Shown here: one piece after another, positions 34,210 to 45,310 of the stretch
Layout of the letters: each line of letters starts with the position of its first letter
Position numbering within the stretch: the first letter of the stretch is position 1
Assembly (NCBI GenBank): GCA_032164245.1
Contig: JAVMKO010000002.1
Location: 58,933,840 to 58,997,839, forward strand
Source: Sternotherus odoratus
Taxonomy: Eukaryota > Chordata > Testudines > Kinosternidae
DNA: 64,000 nt
Reading direction: 5' to 3'
Made by a program: the position numbers and the translations under genes
Notes under the pieces: generated by a model
What the model was told of the DNA's origin: nothing
The model's database searches: none
The model's input: only the letters and a program-made list of their open reading frames with translations

Positions 34210-34314
34210 TAAGGTTGCCAATTTTGGTTGGGTGTATTGACATGACATCTTAATTAAAGATGAATCTTTAATTCCTGGAGACTCCAGGCCAATCCTAGAG
34301 GGTTGTCAACCCTA
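34210..34314. mobile_element. Short MITE with 'aggttgccaa' termini
   Basis: Left 'taaggttgccaat' pairs with right 'gggttgtcaaccctа'-type end at 34301-34314 (plus strand 'ggttgtcaacccta'). The interior has the inverted phrase 'cctggagactccagg' (34274-34288). About 105 bp. No clear TSD. Confidence 0.6.
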
Positions 34315-37297
34315 TTTATGAGCCTGGGAGGGCTGGGCCAAACAAGAACAATCTAGTCCTTGGCTATTACATGGAAATGTTCCTCAAGCCTGTGGGTTAA
34401 CATTTAAACTCCAATGTTGCTCACCCTATTCAGTAGGCCTGCAAACTGCAAAATCATTTGGAGTCTGGCTAGTTAAATAATATTGTAATTTGGGCTTCAA
34501 GAATTTAGGTGGCCAATTGATGTAATTTTAAGCTTTAGTTATGTGTTTGGTAAGTTAGTTATAGTTTTGTGAAATTCTACAGAGACTCCATCTAGATCTT
34601 GGGATTAATTAGAGAGATGCATTTTAAATCCTGTCAAGATTTCGTAGGATTTCAGTATAAAAGCTCCACTTTTGTTAGGAGATTGTTTGTGGATTGTAGG
34701 TCATCAATGCCTTGGAAGCTGTATAGATTTGTATACAAATTCTCAGTCTCGTACTATGGTCACAGTATCGCTTGGAGCCAATGTTAGAAGGGAATTAATA
34801 GGCTTCAACAGCCTTGTCTGCTTTGGTGCCTGCTTTCTCACAAATAAATAAATAAATGTGTCTAATTATTCTTAGCCCAGGATGCATTCTTTTAATTAGG
34901 TGTTTAATTTCCATCTATCATTTATTGGTTACCTATGTACACCTGGTGATGTGTTTTGCTGAAGTCTGTTTAAGCTGTTTCATTGATCTAGTAGGTTCTG
35001 TTTGTTGGGCCTCATGTTTTCCAATATACTGAAGAAAGAGTAATTAGCCTTTAATTACTATTTTAAGACCTTCCCAGCTGGTATTTAGCAACCTTTCTGG
35101 TGTATCATTCTACTTTGTATAGGCAATGATTTAAAATATATATACATACATGTGGTAAATTATATAGCTAGACTAGAATTATACCTCTATTTACTAGTTC
35201 TGACTGAGATACTCTTCTGTTTTAATAGTGATAGAGTGAAGTTAAAATTCAATTGTGCTTCTCTCATTGTTGCCAATAAAAGCTTGGAAGTCAAGAAAAA
35301 TTACTGCTAGTATAAAATTTCCAAGGGAATAAGTGAAATTGTATGCAATTTCAGGCATTAAATTTAAAAGATATCAGGTATAAAAATATTCTTTATTTGT
35401 TTATATATTTTGTTTGTTTCACTAATATATTCTGATGTGAGATTAATTTTAGTGCTAATAAACTTGATCTCACCTTTCCCACATTTTGAAGTAATGCTAG
35501 CATTTCCACTGTTGTGTTGTTATACATTAGGTATTTTAAAACATTTTGAGAATGGATTAATTGATTGGCATAAGGGGTGTATGGATGATTTAATTTAGTG
35601 TAATATGAATTCCCTTCATGAGACTACTTACGAATACAGATTTCTGGGTTTCTCTTTTAATCTCTGTTACTTTTAGAGATGTGTTTTCTTTTCAGCTTTA
35701 TTTTAAATTTTCATAACACTGAGTTCTTGTAAGATGTACGTATCTGCTCTATTTTATTTAGAAGTAACCAGTAGAAAGGTTAAACATCAAATCATCCCAA
35801 ACACACTTGATATTTTTTTAAGAGAATGAGCGGATAAAGAGAATTAGAAAATTAGTAGGAGAGACTCCAGCAGATTTCTGCACACCACTTTTATAACCTG
35901 CTTCTTTCACGAGAAACTTCAATATTTCAATTCCCTTATTTCCTTTGTAGGTCATAACAAGCTAAGCAGGACTTACTTCATTTCATGTTCCTGCTTGGGA
36001 TAAGACTCCTGTATAGAACTTGTAATTACCATGAGTGTACAGTGCTCTGTTAATTGCAACAATTGTGGTTTGTTGATGATTTGATGAAATCCACATGTAG
36101 ATAGTAATTAACTTCAGGTCCCTGAACAGGAGATATTAAATCATTTATTATCAGATTATCTCAGAATTATTAGATCCTTCTGACACCTTTGTTTGGAGTG
36201 CTGGAATATGTGAAGTGGTAAGAGGTGTGGAAAGTGAGCCATGTATTTCTGTTACAGTCAATTCCTGCCATATGAATTTTTTAAAAGAGGTGGAATCTTT
36301 AATTGTATTTCTGTGCTTTTAGTGAAATTAGACTGGAAAATGCTGGTCTGTTTATGGTATACATCTGAGTCTTGACTTATAACATTGTTAGATAACATTG
36401 AGTTTTCTGTCAAATTTCTGTATTTGCCACTTTATCAAGGAATTATTTTGGCTGGGGAAATAACAGTAACCCCTTTATTTTACTTTAAAAAGTCAATTGT
36501 TATTTTTTAAAAAATACCCATGATGATGTAACTGGCTTGGGAATGACTGTGTTTAGAGCTTGCAATTCAGAGGGTGATACCTAGAGTTCAAAGAATGTGT
36601 ATAATGGGAAAACGAGAAATATTCATAGTCAAACTCTCATGTTAAGTTCTTCCTGTGTTGACTTGGGCAGATATTGCTAATACCTGACCAGACTGTCAGC
36701 AGATCCTTTGACTGATGTCTGCTGAGAAACTGTTCAGAAGTATTTGATCTTTTCTTAACAGCAATAGACAGAGCTGTAGGTAACAAAATGTCTGACTTCT
36801 CACATGCATCCAAAACCGTCCTATGTCCACCTGTATCTAAATGCTTCCAAAATGGGTCAGCTGATTACTATTTGTTTCTTTTAGTGAATTTTTAGAGCTG
36901 ATGGAAGATAACAATTTGGCATCCATGAAGAATAGAATCTTCTGTTTATGTACAGAACAAGTAGAACATGGGCAGAAATACTGCAAACTTCTTCCGCACA
37001 ACCAGTAATATGCCTCAAGGTTGTCCCAGAGCCATGAGCCCTAGAGAAGGGAGCAATGTGGAGTCTACATGTCCCATTGAGCCTCTCTGAGACGACAGTT
37101 AGCGCCAATTGTTGTACCATTTTCTCGGATGTGTCTCTTTGAATGGTGTGAGGCCACCAAGTCATTTGACATTCCATTAACTTACCAAACAGGCACCATA
37201 ATCTCTCAGATCATGATGTTTTTTGATCAATACTGATCTGGCTGGATTTGAACCAGTGATCTGGAACTCATTCCTTATTTTATAAGCTTATACTAAC
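34315..37297. other. Repeat-poor AT-rich block
   Basis: Nearly 3 kb in which I see no transposon ends and no coding domain. Homopolymer and ATAAATA patches are short. In this repeat-dense window such a block may hold single-copy or conserved non-coding DNA. The segment 36880-37180 may be an interspersed repeat that I cannot name. Confidence 0.35.
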
Positions 37298-37300
37298 TCA

Positions 37301-38030
37301 GGGCTTAGCTACGCTTGCAGATGTAGAGCGCTGGGAGTTAAAACAGCCTTTGGAGACCACAGCAGGGAAACCGCTGCCGTGTGTTTACAGTGTCAGCTGC
37401 AAGCATGCTGGCATGACCACATTAGCAGCTCTTGCAATGCCACAAAGAGCAATGCACTGAGGTAGCTATCCCAGTGTGCAAGTGGCTGCAACAAGCTTTT
37501 CAAATGGGAGGGAGTGGAGTGTGACAGAGAGTGTGTTGTGTGTATGTGGAGAGGGGGAGACCATGTGTTTTGGGGGGCTGACAGCATGTCAGCATGCGGT
37601 CTTATAAGTTCAGACAGCAACAGAGCCCCCTCCCACACACTCACAACAGCAGCATTCCACACCAATGGTTTGCTTTGTCCTGGAGCAGATAAGCATGCTG
37701 GCTGTCAGAAACAGAGCTTTGAAAGGGCATATCCACATGCCTGCAGCTGATCTCAAAACAATGAGAAGAGTGACCACTTGACCTCAGGAGATTATGGGAC
37801 GTGTCCAGAGGCCAATCACAGTGCCATAATGCAACACCTCGTCCATACTGATGTCCAGGTGTTTCAGCCAGAGCACAGCAAGCTTTCTGCTTCTTGTGGA
37901 GGTAGATTACCAGGAGCGCTCCAGCTGCAGAGTCCAGGCGCTCTATGTGCCTTGCCAGTGTGGACACCTCAGGTGTTAGGGCACCTGGGGCTGCTTTAAT
38001 GTGCTCTAACTTGTAAGTGTACCCAAGCCC
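37301..38030. mobile_element. Harbinger-like element, 730 bp, TCA duplication
   Basis: Ends 'gggcttagctacgcttgca' and 'tgtaagtgtacccaagccc' are inverted copies, with TCA on both sides (37298-37300 and 38031-38033). The interior contains 'agcgctgggag'/'aggagcgctccag' complementary phrases and the hairpin-forming 'gtttcagccagagcac' region. TCA is not a classic TWA target, so the assignment relies on the shared terminal sequence. Frames of 73-108 aa inside it overlap on both strands and show no transposase motif. Confidence 0.75.
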
Positions 38031-38189
38031 TCAATGATTAACTGTATGCAGTTGGTCACTTAAAAAAATAAAAAAATAATAATAAAAAATCCTGGTTAAA
38101 AAGTGTTTTTTAATCTCAGAACTCTTTTTGTTTAAACAAGTATTTTCTTTTTGAAGACCCTCTCTGGTAAAAGACTTTAAAATGTGCTT

Positions 38190-38290
38190 AACTGTAAGCA
38201 TGGAAGTAGTTCCATTAAAGTCAATGAGACCGCTCATGTGCTTCAAATTAAGCATGAGCTTAAGTGCTTTGCAGATCAGGGCCTTAATGT
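38190..38290. repeat. Dispersed fold-back motif
   Basis: 'gttccattaaagtcaatgag' and 'cttcaaattaagcatgagct' form the core of a short palindromic repeat, related in style to those at 11635, 15093, 20382 and 27165. Confidence 0.45.
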
Positions 38291-40395
38291 TGCACAAACT
38301 GATAAGGTACCTAACCTTAAAAATGTTATGCGTAGAGTGGATAAACTTTTTCAGTCAAATAGCACATTCGTTGAAAAGTGCAGTTTGGCCAAATAAAAAA
38401 AATAAGATTTTTTTTTTTAAAGTTTAAACCTACCCCCTCCCCCAACCTTTTGGAGACCTACCATTTCCACGTTTTGTTTAGGAATGAACCATTTCATTCT
38501 GACATAGTGGTTTGAATCAACATTTCATTTTGTTTTGAAATGTCATTGCAAAGTAACATTCAGAAAGTTTTGTTAAACCTGAATATGTTCGGGGCTGGGA
38601 GGGGGTGTTTCGGTGAGAAAAAACACAAAAAAATCGTTTTGGTTCAAAATGGTCAATATTTATTTGGTTCAAAGCCACCAACCTCTCTTCTCCCCCCCAA
38701 ATATCATCTCTAGTTATGGGTTTAAGGAAGAAATGGGCTAGCAAAGTGACAAAAATGTAGGTTTTTTGAGTCTTTATTCTTTGTTCCCTATTTTGACACC
38801 GCATGTACGTCTCTTCCACCCAACCCCCACCTTGTTTCCAAAATGTTGCCTGATGGCAGAGTAGTTAGCAGATCTGGGTCATTCAAGCATCATCATTTGT
38901 TCCCTGGCAGGCAGATAATGATTAACTGGTCTCCATTCTCTGAAATTTTATGGATTTACTTTCTAAATGAATCTAGTTGGCAAGCAATCTATTGATGCAG
39001 ATGGAAACATAACATCACATTGTATCACTTTACATGACAGTGATTTTTGATGACTACAGCTACGGCAAAGTAGCTAAAACGTTCAAGTTCATTGCATATT
39101 GCCCACTGTATACCAATGATGGCTAAAACTGTGAACATTAAATGACACTTCAGAACCCGAACCAACTATTTTTATTTTAAACAAAAGGAAACACACACAA
39201 AGTCTGTCAAAAAGGTGAAAAGTTCCACAATAAAGATCAGGTCTGAACATCTGCAGAAATAGATAGATAGCTAGTAGTCAGGAGCTTACATAGTTCTTTA
39301 TTTTTAAAAGTCATTTATATGAGGGCATTTATATTAAGAGTACCCAGCTGCTGTATGAGGGTATTTAAACATCCAAGGCCAGAATGCTCCAAAAATATAC
39401 CATTCTTCATTTAAAAAATACACCTAGTGATCTCTCGCATCCAGCAAAATGAATCTCCAGACTGAGATAATGTTGTAATGTGATAATAGCAGGATCACCC
39501 ACTGGAGTGCTTGGAGTTTCATGTTGCAGAATTGTGTTTGAATAGGTTGCTGTTGCCTGTCCTGCCTCCTAAAGGTTTTTATGTGAATGTAGATTGCCAC
39601 CATCCTGGAGAGAAGTGGAGCAGGCCAGATGGGGAACCTTGAACAAGAGCAACCAGCCTGTGATTAACTGGGCACATCTTTTGGTGCCTCTATCCAACAG
39701 GTTACAGACCTTTTGGTGCATTGTCTGGTTTGGTAGGGCCTGCTCGTTAAGTCACCACTCGATTAGGGTGTGTTAGGGCTTTGGGGTACTGTGTATTGAT
39801 GCAAAAAATTACTTGCTAGGCATTGTGATGAGTTGACACAAGAACTATAGAGGAAAAGTTGTCTGAGCTCTCATACATGGCAACATCATGTCAATTTTTC
39901 TAATGCTTGATGACAACAAACAAGTTTTGTATTTAGACATCATTGAACATTACATATACATAATGATGAACTGGTCATCTATGGGCATCTTAGAATAGGC
40001 CAATATAGCCGCAGTTGTGTTTTATCATGGAAGGTTAATATGGGCAAGTAACACCCAGAGCCTTCAATATGCCAGTAAATTGTCTGGTAAGAGGGACTAG
40101 TGGTCATCTGTTTTAAGATCAATCATGAAAATGAATCATGAAGATTCACTTGGTTCCTGGATGTCCTTGACTCGCTGCAAGAGTATAATGACATTTTAGT
40201 CACCTTGTGATTCATATCATCAAAAAGGCAATCTGCATGGCCAGTGTTCCTAATGAATTTATAGCAGCTAACTAATCCTCATGTGATGACTGCAAGCTTT
40301 TATTTTCAGTCCACACCTATTAAAATAACTCCGGGAGCAGATTGTTAATTCAATACAGAGTCTTTCATCTTTGTGTTTCTCATTTAAATTCAGTC
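38291..40395. other. Unassigned AT-rich sequence
   Basis: T/A homopolymers near 38395-38420 and a short GATA tract near 39259. No gene recognised. Confidence 0.4.
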
Positions 40396-40930
40396 CAGGT
40401 AGGTAGTAATGAAAACCACTGTCACAAATGGGACAAGGCCAGTCAGACTTAGCAGCCAGAGCTGGAATTGGGAGTCAGGCCAAGTCAGGTATCAGGAGGT
40501 CAGAGTCATAGACAGGTACCGAGGTTCAGGCATCAAGAGACAGGCAAAGTCAGGTTACAGAAGATCAGGATCAGGCACCAGGTTACAGTCAGCAATTGAG
40601 GAGCAAAGCCAAGCACAAACTAGGATCAGAAGCCAGATTTCACAAGCAGGGTTTGGAGCAAAGACAGGCAGGCAATCTGCACTGTTGCTCAGACAGCTTC
40701 CCATCATGGCTTCCAGGTTTAAGTACTGGTACCAGCCAATGAGTGGTCTGTGAGAGGCCACCACATTCAGGCCCTGCTGGGTGGTACTTCCTGCCAGGTC
40801 CAGACTCACATGGTCCTCCGATGGGAGCTCAACCTATGCCTTCAGTGGTGATGTGGTAGCATCAGGACAGCAGACACATCCTTCTCCCCAAGGTTCTAGC
40901 CACCTAATCAGTGATTTCAGTATAGTTCTC
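40396..40930. repeat. Interspersed-repeat-like region with 'gtcagg' iterations
   Basis: Between 40435 and 40640 the phrase GTCAGG or close variants ('ggtcagagtc', 'caaagtcagg', 'gatcaggatcaggc') recurs irregularly, giving the open 114-aa plus frame. I suspect part of an LTR element but cannot find ends. The frame is a composition effect. Confidence 0.35.
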
Positions 40931-41889
40931 TGTGGCCAGGCTCCATACTATAAAAACCATCTCCACAACTACTGTCAATTGGCAAACAAAATCTCTCAAC
41001 AGAGAGGCCAGGAAATGAATGGAGAATGTATATTACTGTGTGGCTTCAAAAGGTGGTCCCTCCAGTGGTGAGACAGTGTGAGGAATATTGTACTGCTGCA
41101 GCTCATTCTTTATTCATTGGTTTAAAAGGAGGGCATTTTTTCCAGTTCCTTTTCTCCTTTGTATGCAGACAGCACATGTCAATGCCCAGGTTCCAAAAGC
41201 AGAGGATGACCTCTGTCACAAGGAACGCTATATTCGTCACTCTCCACTGCAAGTTATTATCTGCAATGCTTCTCTACAATCACAGCATAGGAAAGAAACC
41301 AGACTGAGTTGGTGCATAGTTGAGGCAAATCTGGATAAGCCATAGAGTAGCCTGTTAAGCGTTGTCCATGTTGATCATCAGTGTATAGTAAAGGGCCAGT
41401 GGTGCCCTTGTGTGAGCGGTTGTAGCTGTCAAAAGATCAGCCATGGTATCACAGTTTGGTCTGCAAGGTGTGGATTTCCTCTCTGCATTTGACCAGACCT
41501 TTGAGTTTGCACTACATGTTGTTTCCTGTCTGAGAAAAGGGCTTCAATCAAAAGATATAGTAGGCTGGTTTAATCTGGCATAGCTTTCCAGGCAGATTTA
41601 TCAGGAATGACATCTCATTAAAAGTCTGGTGGAGCTGTGTGCAATAGCACATATGGACTGGATAACTCAACCAGCCACTAATAATATGAGTGGCCAAATT
41701 CATAATGATGTTGATAAGCTGAGTATGGGGTCTGACCCCCAGACTTTAGAGCAGTAATGCTGTCAGTATGACACTCTTCACAAGAACTAAAAATGTACCC
41801 TATTGGAAAATATTATGCCCTAGTACAATAGCTACAAGGGTTCCAAAAACAATCCCTGTAGTGCAGAAATTCACAGCTCTGTTAATGGT
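40931..41889. other. Unassigned sequence
   Basis: No recognisable repeat or coding exon. Confidence 0.35.
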
Positions 41890-42341
41890 AAGTCTTTCAG
41901 AAAGCCATTGATAAGATCCCACACCAGAGGTTTTAAAGCAAAGTAAGCCATCATGGAATAAGAGGGAAGATCCTCTCATGGATCAGTAAACTGGTGAAAA
42001 GATTGAAAACCAAGGATAGGAATAAATCGGTAGTTTTCTCAGTGGAGAGATGGAAATAGTGGGTCTCCCAAGGATCTGTATTGGGACGAGTGCTGTTCAA
42101 CATAGTCATAAATGATCTGGAAAAGGGGCTAAACAATGAGGTGGCAAAGTTTGCGATGATACAAAATTACTCAAGAAGTTAAGACCAAAACTGGCTGCAA
42201 AAGACTTATGAAGAGTTCTCTCAAAACTTAGTGGCTGGGCAATAAAATGGCAGATGAAATTCAGTGTTGATAAAGCAAAGTAATGCATGTTGGAAAACAT
42301 GTTCACAGCTATGTGTACAAAATTATGGGGTCTAATTAGTG

Positions 42342-42354
42342 GTTACCACTCAAG
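42342..42354 (+). repeat. Left copy of 13-bp target-site duplication
   Basis: GTTACCACTCAAG here and again at 43362-43374 bound the composite PLE plus LTR insertion. The CR1 sequence continues directly after the right copy. Confidence 0.9.
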
Positions 42355-42420
42355 GTAGATGAGGTAATTGTTCTGATAGTTTCTGTCTGCATCCTGTAAC
42401 ACTTGCCCATACCGGTATTG

Positions 42421-42626
42421 CCCTGGCCTCTTCTTTTGTCATTCAGGTTTGCACACATTCTATAACAATGTGCGTTTTCTCACCTTTTGGGGGTGAAACC
42501 AGACTTTGGGTCACCTGCTCCTGCCCTGGCCTCGTCTTTTGTCATTCAGTTTTGTGTGCATTCTATAACAATGTGCATTTCCTCACCTTTTGGGGGCGAA
42601 GCCAGACTTTGAGGCACCTGCTCCCC
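42421..42626 (+). repeat. 103-bp tandem duplication in LTR U3
   Basis: Two units start 'ccctggcctcttcttttg' (42421) and 'ccctggcctcgtcttttg' (42524) and stay about 90% alike, both containing 'cattctataacaatgtgc' and 'caccttttggggg'. Such duplications are common in LTR enhancers. Confidence 0.85.
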
Positions 42627-42720
42627 TACTTGGTGTAATCTTTGCTTGTGCCAATCAGAAGCGAACACAAACAGGTTTTGGGCCCCGTCCCCTATGACAC
42701 TTTTGTGATGTCATAGTTGG

Positions 42721-42727
42721 TATTTAT
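42721..42727 (+). promoter_or_regulatory. Candidate TATA box of the solo LTR
   Basis: TATTTAT lies downstream of the duplicated U3 units. No stronger TATA form is seen in this LTR. Confidence 0.4.
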
Positions 42728-43397
42728 GTTTCTGCCTGCCATGTGCAGACAGAGAGAGGAAAACGAATCCCGTGTATCCGTGTATCCCGTGTACCCCACG
42801 TAACCGAGCCTGATCAACTCGAAGCCTCTCTCTCAGCTCATGTGTTTCAAATAGAGTTTATACGTTTACCGGTCGTGTTATGCGTTGGTTTGTATTTGTA
42901 AGTATCAGTTATTACTAAATGCTGCATTTTTGTTTGTAAATATTGTTAGTAGGTATTTTAGTCATTGCGTGTTTTAAGTTTCATTAACTCTATTAGTTAA
43001 TCAAAAACTGCTCCCTTACCCCTTGTAATTATCCCCAGTAAAACTTTACATTGATTTATTTTGACTTGTGTGTGTGTCTGTGCATCTGCAGCTCACGTCC
43101 TGACCCACACTCCCCTTGCGTCTCTTACCTATATAGTCTGTTGCCACGTGCGGCCTGGTAAATAACAGGCCTGCAATTTTTTTTCCTCGCCCCTGTGAGT
43201 CCGTGGCAATCCACAGTAATATCTTTAATTGAATCAACTTCCATTGGTGAGAGAGGCTTGAAAGCTTGACTCTCTCACCAACAGATGTTGGTCAAATAAA
43301 AGATATTAGCTCACCCACCTTGTCTCTCCAGTATCTTAGGGCCGACATGACTACATGTACTGTTACCACTCAAGAAAGAGGTCTTGGAGCCATTTTA

Positions 43398-43683
43398 GGG
43401 GCTGGTCTTCACTCCCGCAGTGCGGGATCGATCTTCTGACGATTGATTTATTGCATCTTGTTAAGACGTGATAAATCGATCGCCCCGGGCTCCCCCGTCG
43501 ACTCCGGAACTCCAGCTTGCCGGGAGGCGCAAGCTGGAGTCGACGGGGAGCGCGCCACCGACTGCCACCGCCGTGGGGACAGCAAGTAAGTCAGCGGCAG
43601 ATACGCAAACTTCAGCTATGTGATTCACGTAGCTGAAGGTTGCGTATCTGCTGTCGATCCACCCCCCCAGTGAGGACAAGCCC
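43398..43683. mobile_element. Harbinger-like MITE, 286 bp, TTA duplication, inside CR1
   Basis: Ends 'ggggctggtcttcact' and 'agtgaggacaagccc' are inverted copies. TTA flanks both sides (43395-43397 and 43684-43686). Two hairpins are present: 'gatttattgcatc'/'gacgtgataaatc' (about 43442-43480) and 'cttcagctatgtg'/'cacgtagctgaag' (about 43610-43638), plus a GC-rich central fold-back ('ctccagcttgc'/'gcaagctggag'). It is related to 16816-17108 with the hairpins in opposite order. Confidence 0.88.
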
Positions 43684-43689
43684 TTAGAT

Positions 43690-43881
43690 GTGTTCTCTGA
43701 AAATGTTTGCTTAAAATCCTGTGGCAGTCAAAAAACTAACGGTGTGTTAGGAACCATTAGAGAAAGGTTAGATAAGAAGAGAATAAATATCATAATGCTG
43801 CTATATAAATCCATGGTATGCCCACACCTCGAATACTGTGTGCAGTTCTGGTTGTCCCATCTCAGAAAACAATGTATTTGA
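43690..43881 (+). pseudogene. CR1 ORF2 C-terminal fragment
   Basis: A 63-aa frame directly after the MITE: SENVCLKSCGSQKTNGVLG, then IRERLDKKRINIIMLLYKSM and VCPHLEYCVQFWLSHLRK, the CR1 thumb region, same module as at 1089-1316. It ends at a premature stop. Further decayed segments follow to about 44195 (for example around 44110, 'gtggaactcactgcccc'). The copy cannot be active. Confidence 0.85.
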
Positions 43882-44437
43882 ATTGGAAAAGGTACAGAGA
43901 AGGACAACAAAAATTATTAGGGTTATGGGACAACTTCCATATGAGAAGAGGTTAAAAAGCGATAGAAGTCTATAAAATCAGGAATAGTGTGGAGAAAGTG
44001 AATAAGGAAGTGTTATTTATACTTTCCAATAAAAGAATCACTCGGGGTCACCCTGTGAAATGATTAGGCAGTAGGTTTAAAACAACATATGGAAATACTT
44101 CTTCACACAGTCAATCTGTGGAACTCACTGCCCCAGGGGATGTTGTGAAGCCAAAAGTATAACTGTGTTCAAAAAGGAATTAGATACATTCATGTAAGAT
44201 AGGTTCATCAATGGCTATTAGCCAGGATGATCAGGATGCAACCACTTGCTATGGGTAGTCCTAAACCCTGGACTTCCAGAAACTGGGACTGGGTGATAGG
44301 ATGGATGTCTCAAAATTGCTCTGTTATGTTCATTCCTTCTGAAGCATCTGTCACTGGCATTAGTCAGAATACAGGATACTGGGTTAGATGGACCATTGGT
44401 CGGAGTGAGCCCGGCCATTCTTATGTTTTTATGTCTG

Positions 44438-44902
44438 TCGAAAAGCAGAATGTTGATAGGCTGGCTCTTTTTCTTTTCTCTAGTGTAGCACAGCTAAGGA
44501 TACAAAACAACTAAATTCAGGTGTCTATTTTGTCTCATTTTGTGACAAAGTGTCTAGTTCAATGTGGCACCTCTGAGCCGGGCACTGGAAGTGGGACACT
44601 TAAATCCACAAGACTCATAGTCCCATGTTTTCAAATGGAGTGAGGTAAAATTAGGCAAAGACACCTAGGCATCTTGAGAGAGAAAAGTGCTTATTATAAT
44701 TATTTATACTAGAGGCCTCATCTAGCTTAGGACCTATTGTGTTTTGCGCCATAGAGATCTGCAACTCCTGCTGACTTGTAGAACAATTCTGTTTTGTCTT
44801 GTTTTTATTTTCTATCTACTTTTATTTCTCCAAATCAGATCTGGAATTCATTTCATATCAAAGTGATTAATCCTCTACTGAAAATCTAGCATTTCTTTTG
44901 AT
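44438..44902. other. Unassigned sequence
   Basis: No recognisable feature. Confidence 0.4.
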
Positions 44903-44907
44903 CTAGT

Positions 44908-45159
44908 GTGTCATATATTTCATATAACCTGCCTGGACACACAATTACAGATTTAAAAGTCATCATATTGCAGCAAAAAAACTTCAAGACCAGACTGCAA
45001 AGAGAAACTGCAGAGCTGCAATTCATTTGCGAATTTGATACAATCAATCTGGGATTGAACAAAGATTTTGAATGGCTTGCTAATTACAAAAGCAGCTTCT
45101 CCTCTCTCGGAGTTTACACCTCCAGTTCAGTTGCTAGAGCAATACCTCACCCTCCCTGA
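44908..45159 (+). pseudogene. Penelope-like ORF, C-terminal fragment
   Basis: An 83-aa frame reads LPGHTITDLKVIILQQKNFK, then TRLQRETAELQFICEFDTIN and LGLNKDFEWLANYKSSFSS, closing with a TGA after HPP. The R-E-x-A-E-x-x-F-I...D-T-I-x-x-G-L-N pattern is what I expect at the C-terminus of the PLE protein, which in full form joins a reverse transcriptase to a GIY-YIG endonuclease. Everything upstream is missing, so it is a truncated relic, even though this piece is open. Confidence 0.65.
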
Positions 45160-45260
45160 TTTGAGATAACAAGCTGGTTCAGCCTGATTGGACTAACCTT
45201 GTTATCTCCCACCTGGTTCTTGCCTACTTATTTATACCTGCCCCTGGACACTTCCATGGC

Positions 45261-45310
45261 TTGCATCTGACGAAGTGGGTATTAGCCCATGAAAGCTTAT
45301 GCTTCAATAC
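45261..45310 (+). ncRNA. Hammerhead-like ribozyme motif with intact core
   Basis: CTGACGA at 45267-45273, one extra A, stem GTGGG...CCCAT (last pair G-T) closing a TATTAG loop, GAAA at 45291-45294, then the short stem GC-TTAT-GC. All invariant bases of a hammerhead core are present; the extra A between core and stem II is unusual but also occurs in the copy at 33051. Self-cleavage is inferred from motif and context only. Confidence 0.65.

Larger units (their letters stand above)
42369..43215 (+). mobile_element. Solo LTR, 847 bp, 5-bp TSD GTAAT
   Basis: Begins TGTTCTGATAG, ends GGCAATCCACA, flanked by GTAAT at 42364-42368 and 43216-43220. The U3 part has a 103-bp tandem duplication (42421-42626). 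A TATTTAT box at 42721 is followed by a C-rich leader-like region with small 'gtatcccgtgta' repeats near 42770-42795. No internal retroviral sequence is present, so recombination has removed it. It is the youngest layer of this nest. Confidence 0.85.
42355..43361 (+). mobile_element. Penelope-like element (second family), head-to-head, split by an LTR
   Basis: Without the LTR, the PLE is 42355-42368 plus 43221-43361 (155 bp). Its left part is an inverted terminal piece ('gtagatgaggtaat', then 'atctttaattgaatcaactt' and 'ccattggtgagagagg'). Its right part is the normal orientation ('gactctctcaccaacagatg', 'aataaaagatattagctcac', 'ccaccttgtctctcc'), ending near 'cttagggccgacatgact'. A 13-bp TSD flanks it. 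This family differs from that at 32967 and 45261 but has the same head-to-head design. No coding sequence. Confidence 0.8.
41890..44437 (+). mobile_element. CR1 (L3-like group) copy with three later insertions
   Basis: The CR1 body starts near 41895 ('gaaagccattgataagatcc', the KAIDKIPH segment). It passes the RT palm region (42080-42160) and ends in the 3' UTR at 44437 ('gatggaccattggtcgg', 'cattcttatgttttt'). It is broken at 42342-43374 by a PLE that itself contains a solo LTR, and at 43398-43683 by a Harbinger-like MITE. In both cases the CR1 reading resumes at the next base after the duplicated target. In the palm, 'gcaaagtttgcgatgatac' lacks one base relative to a frame encoding FADD, so the catalytic motif is frameshifted. 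Confidence 0.85.
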
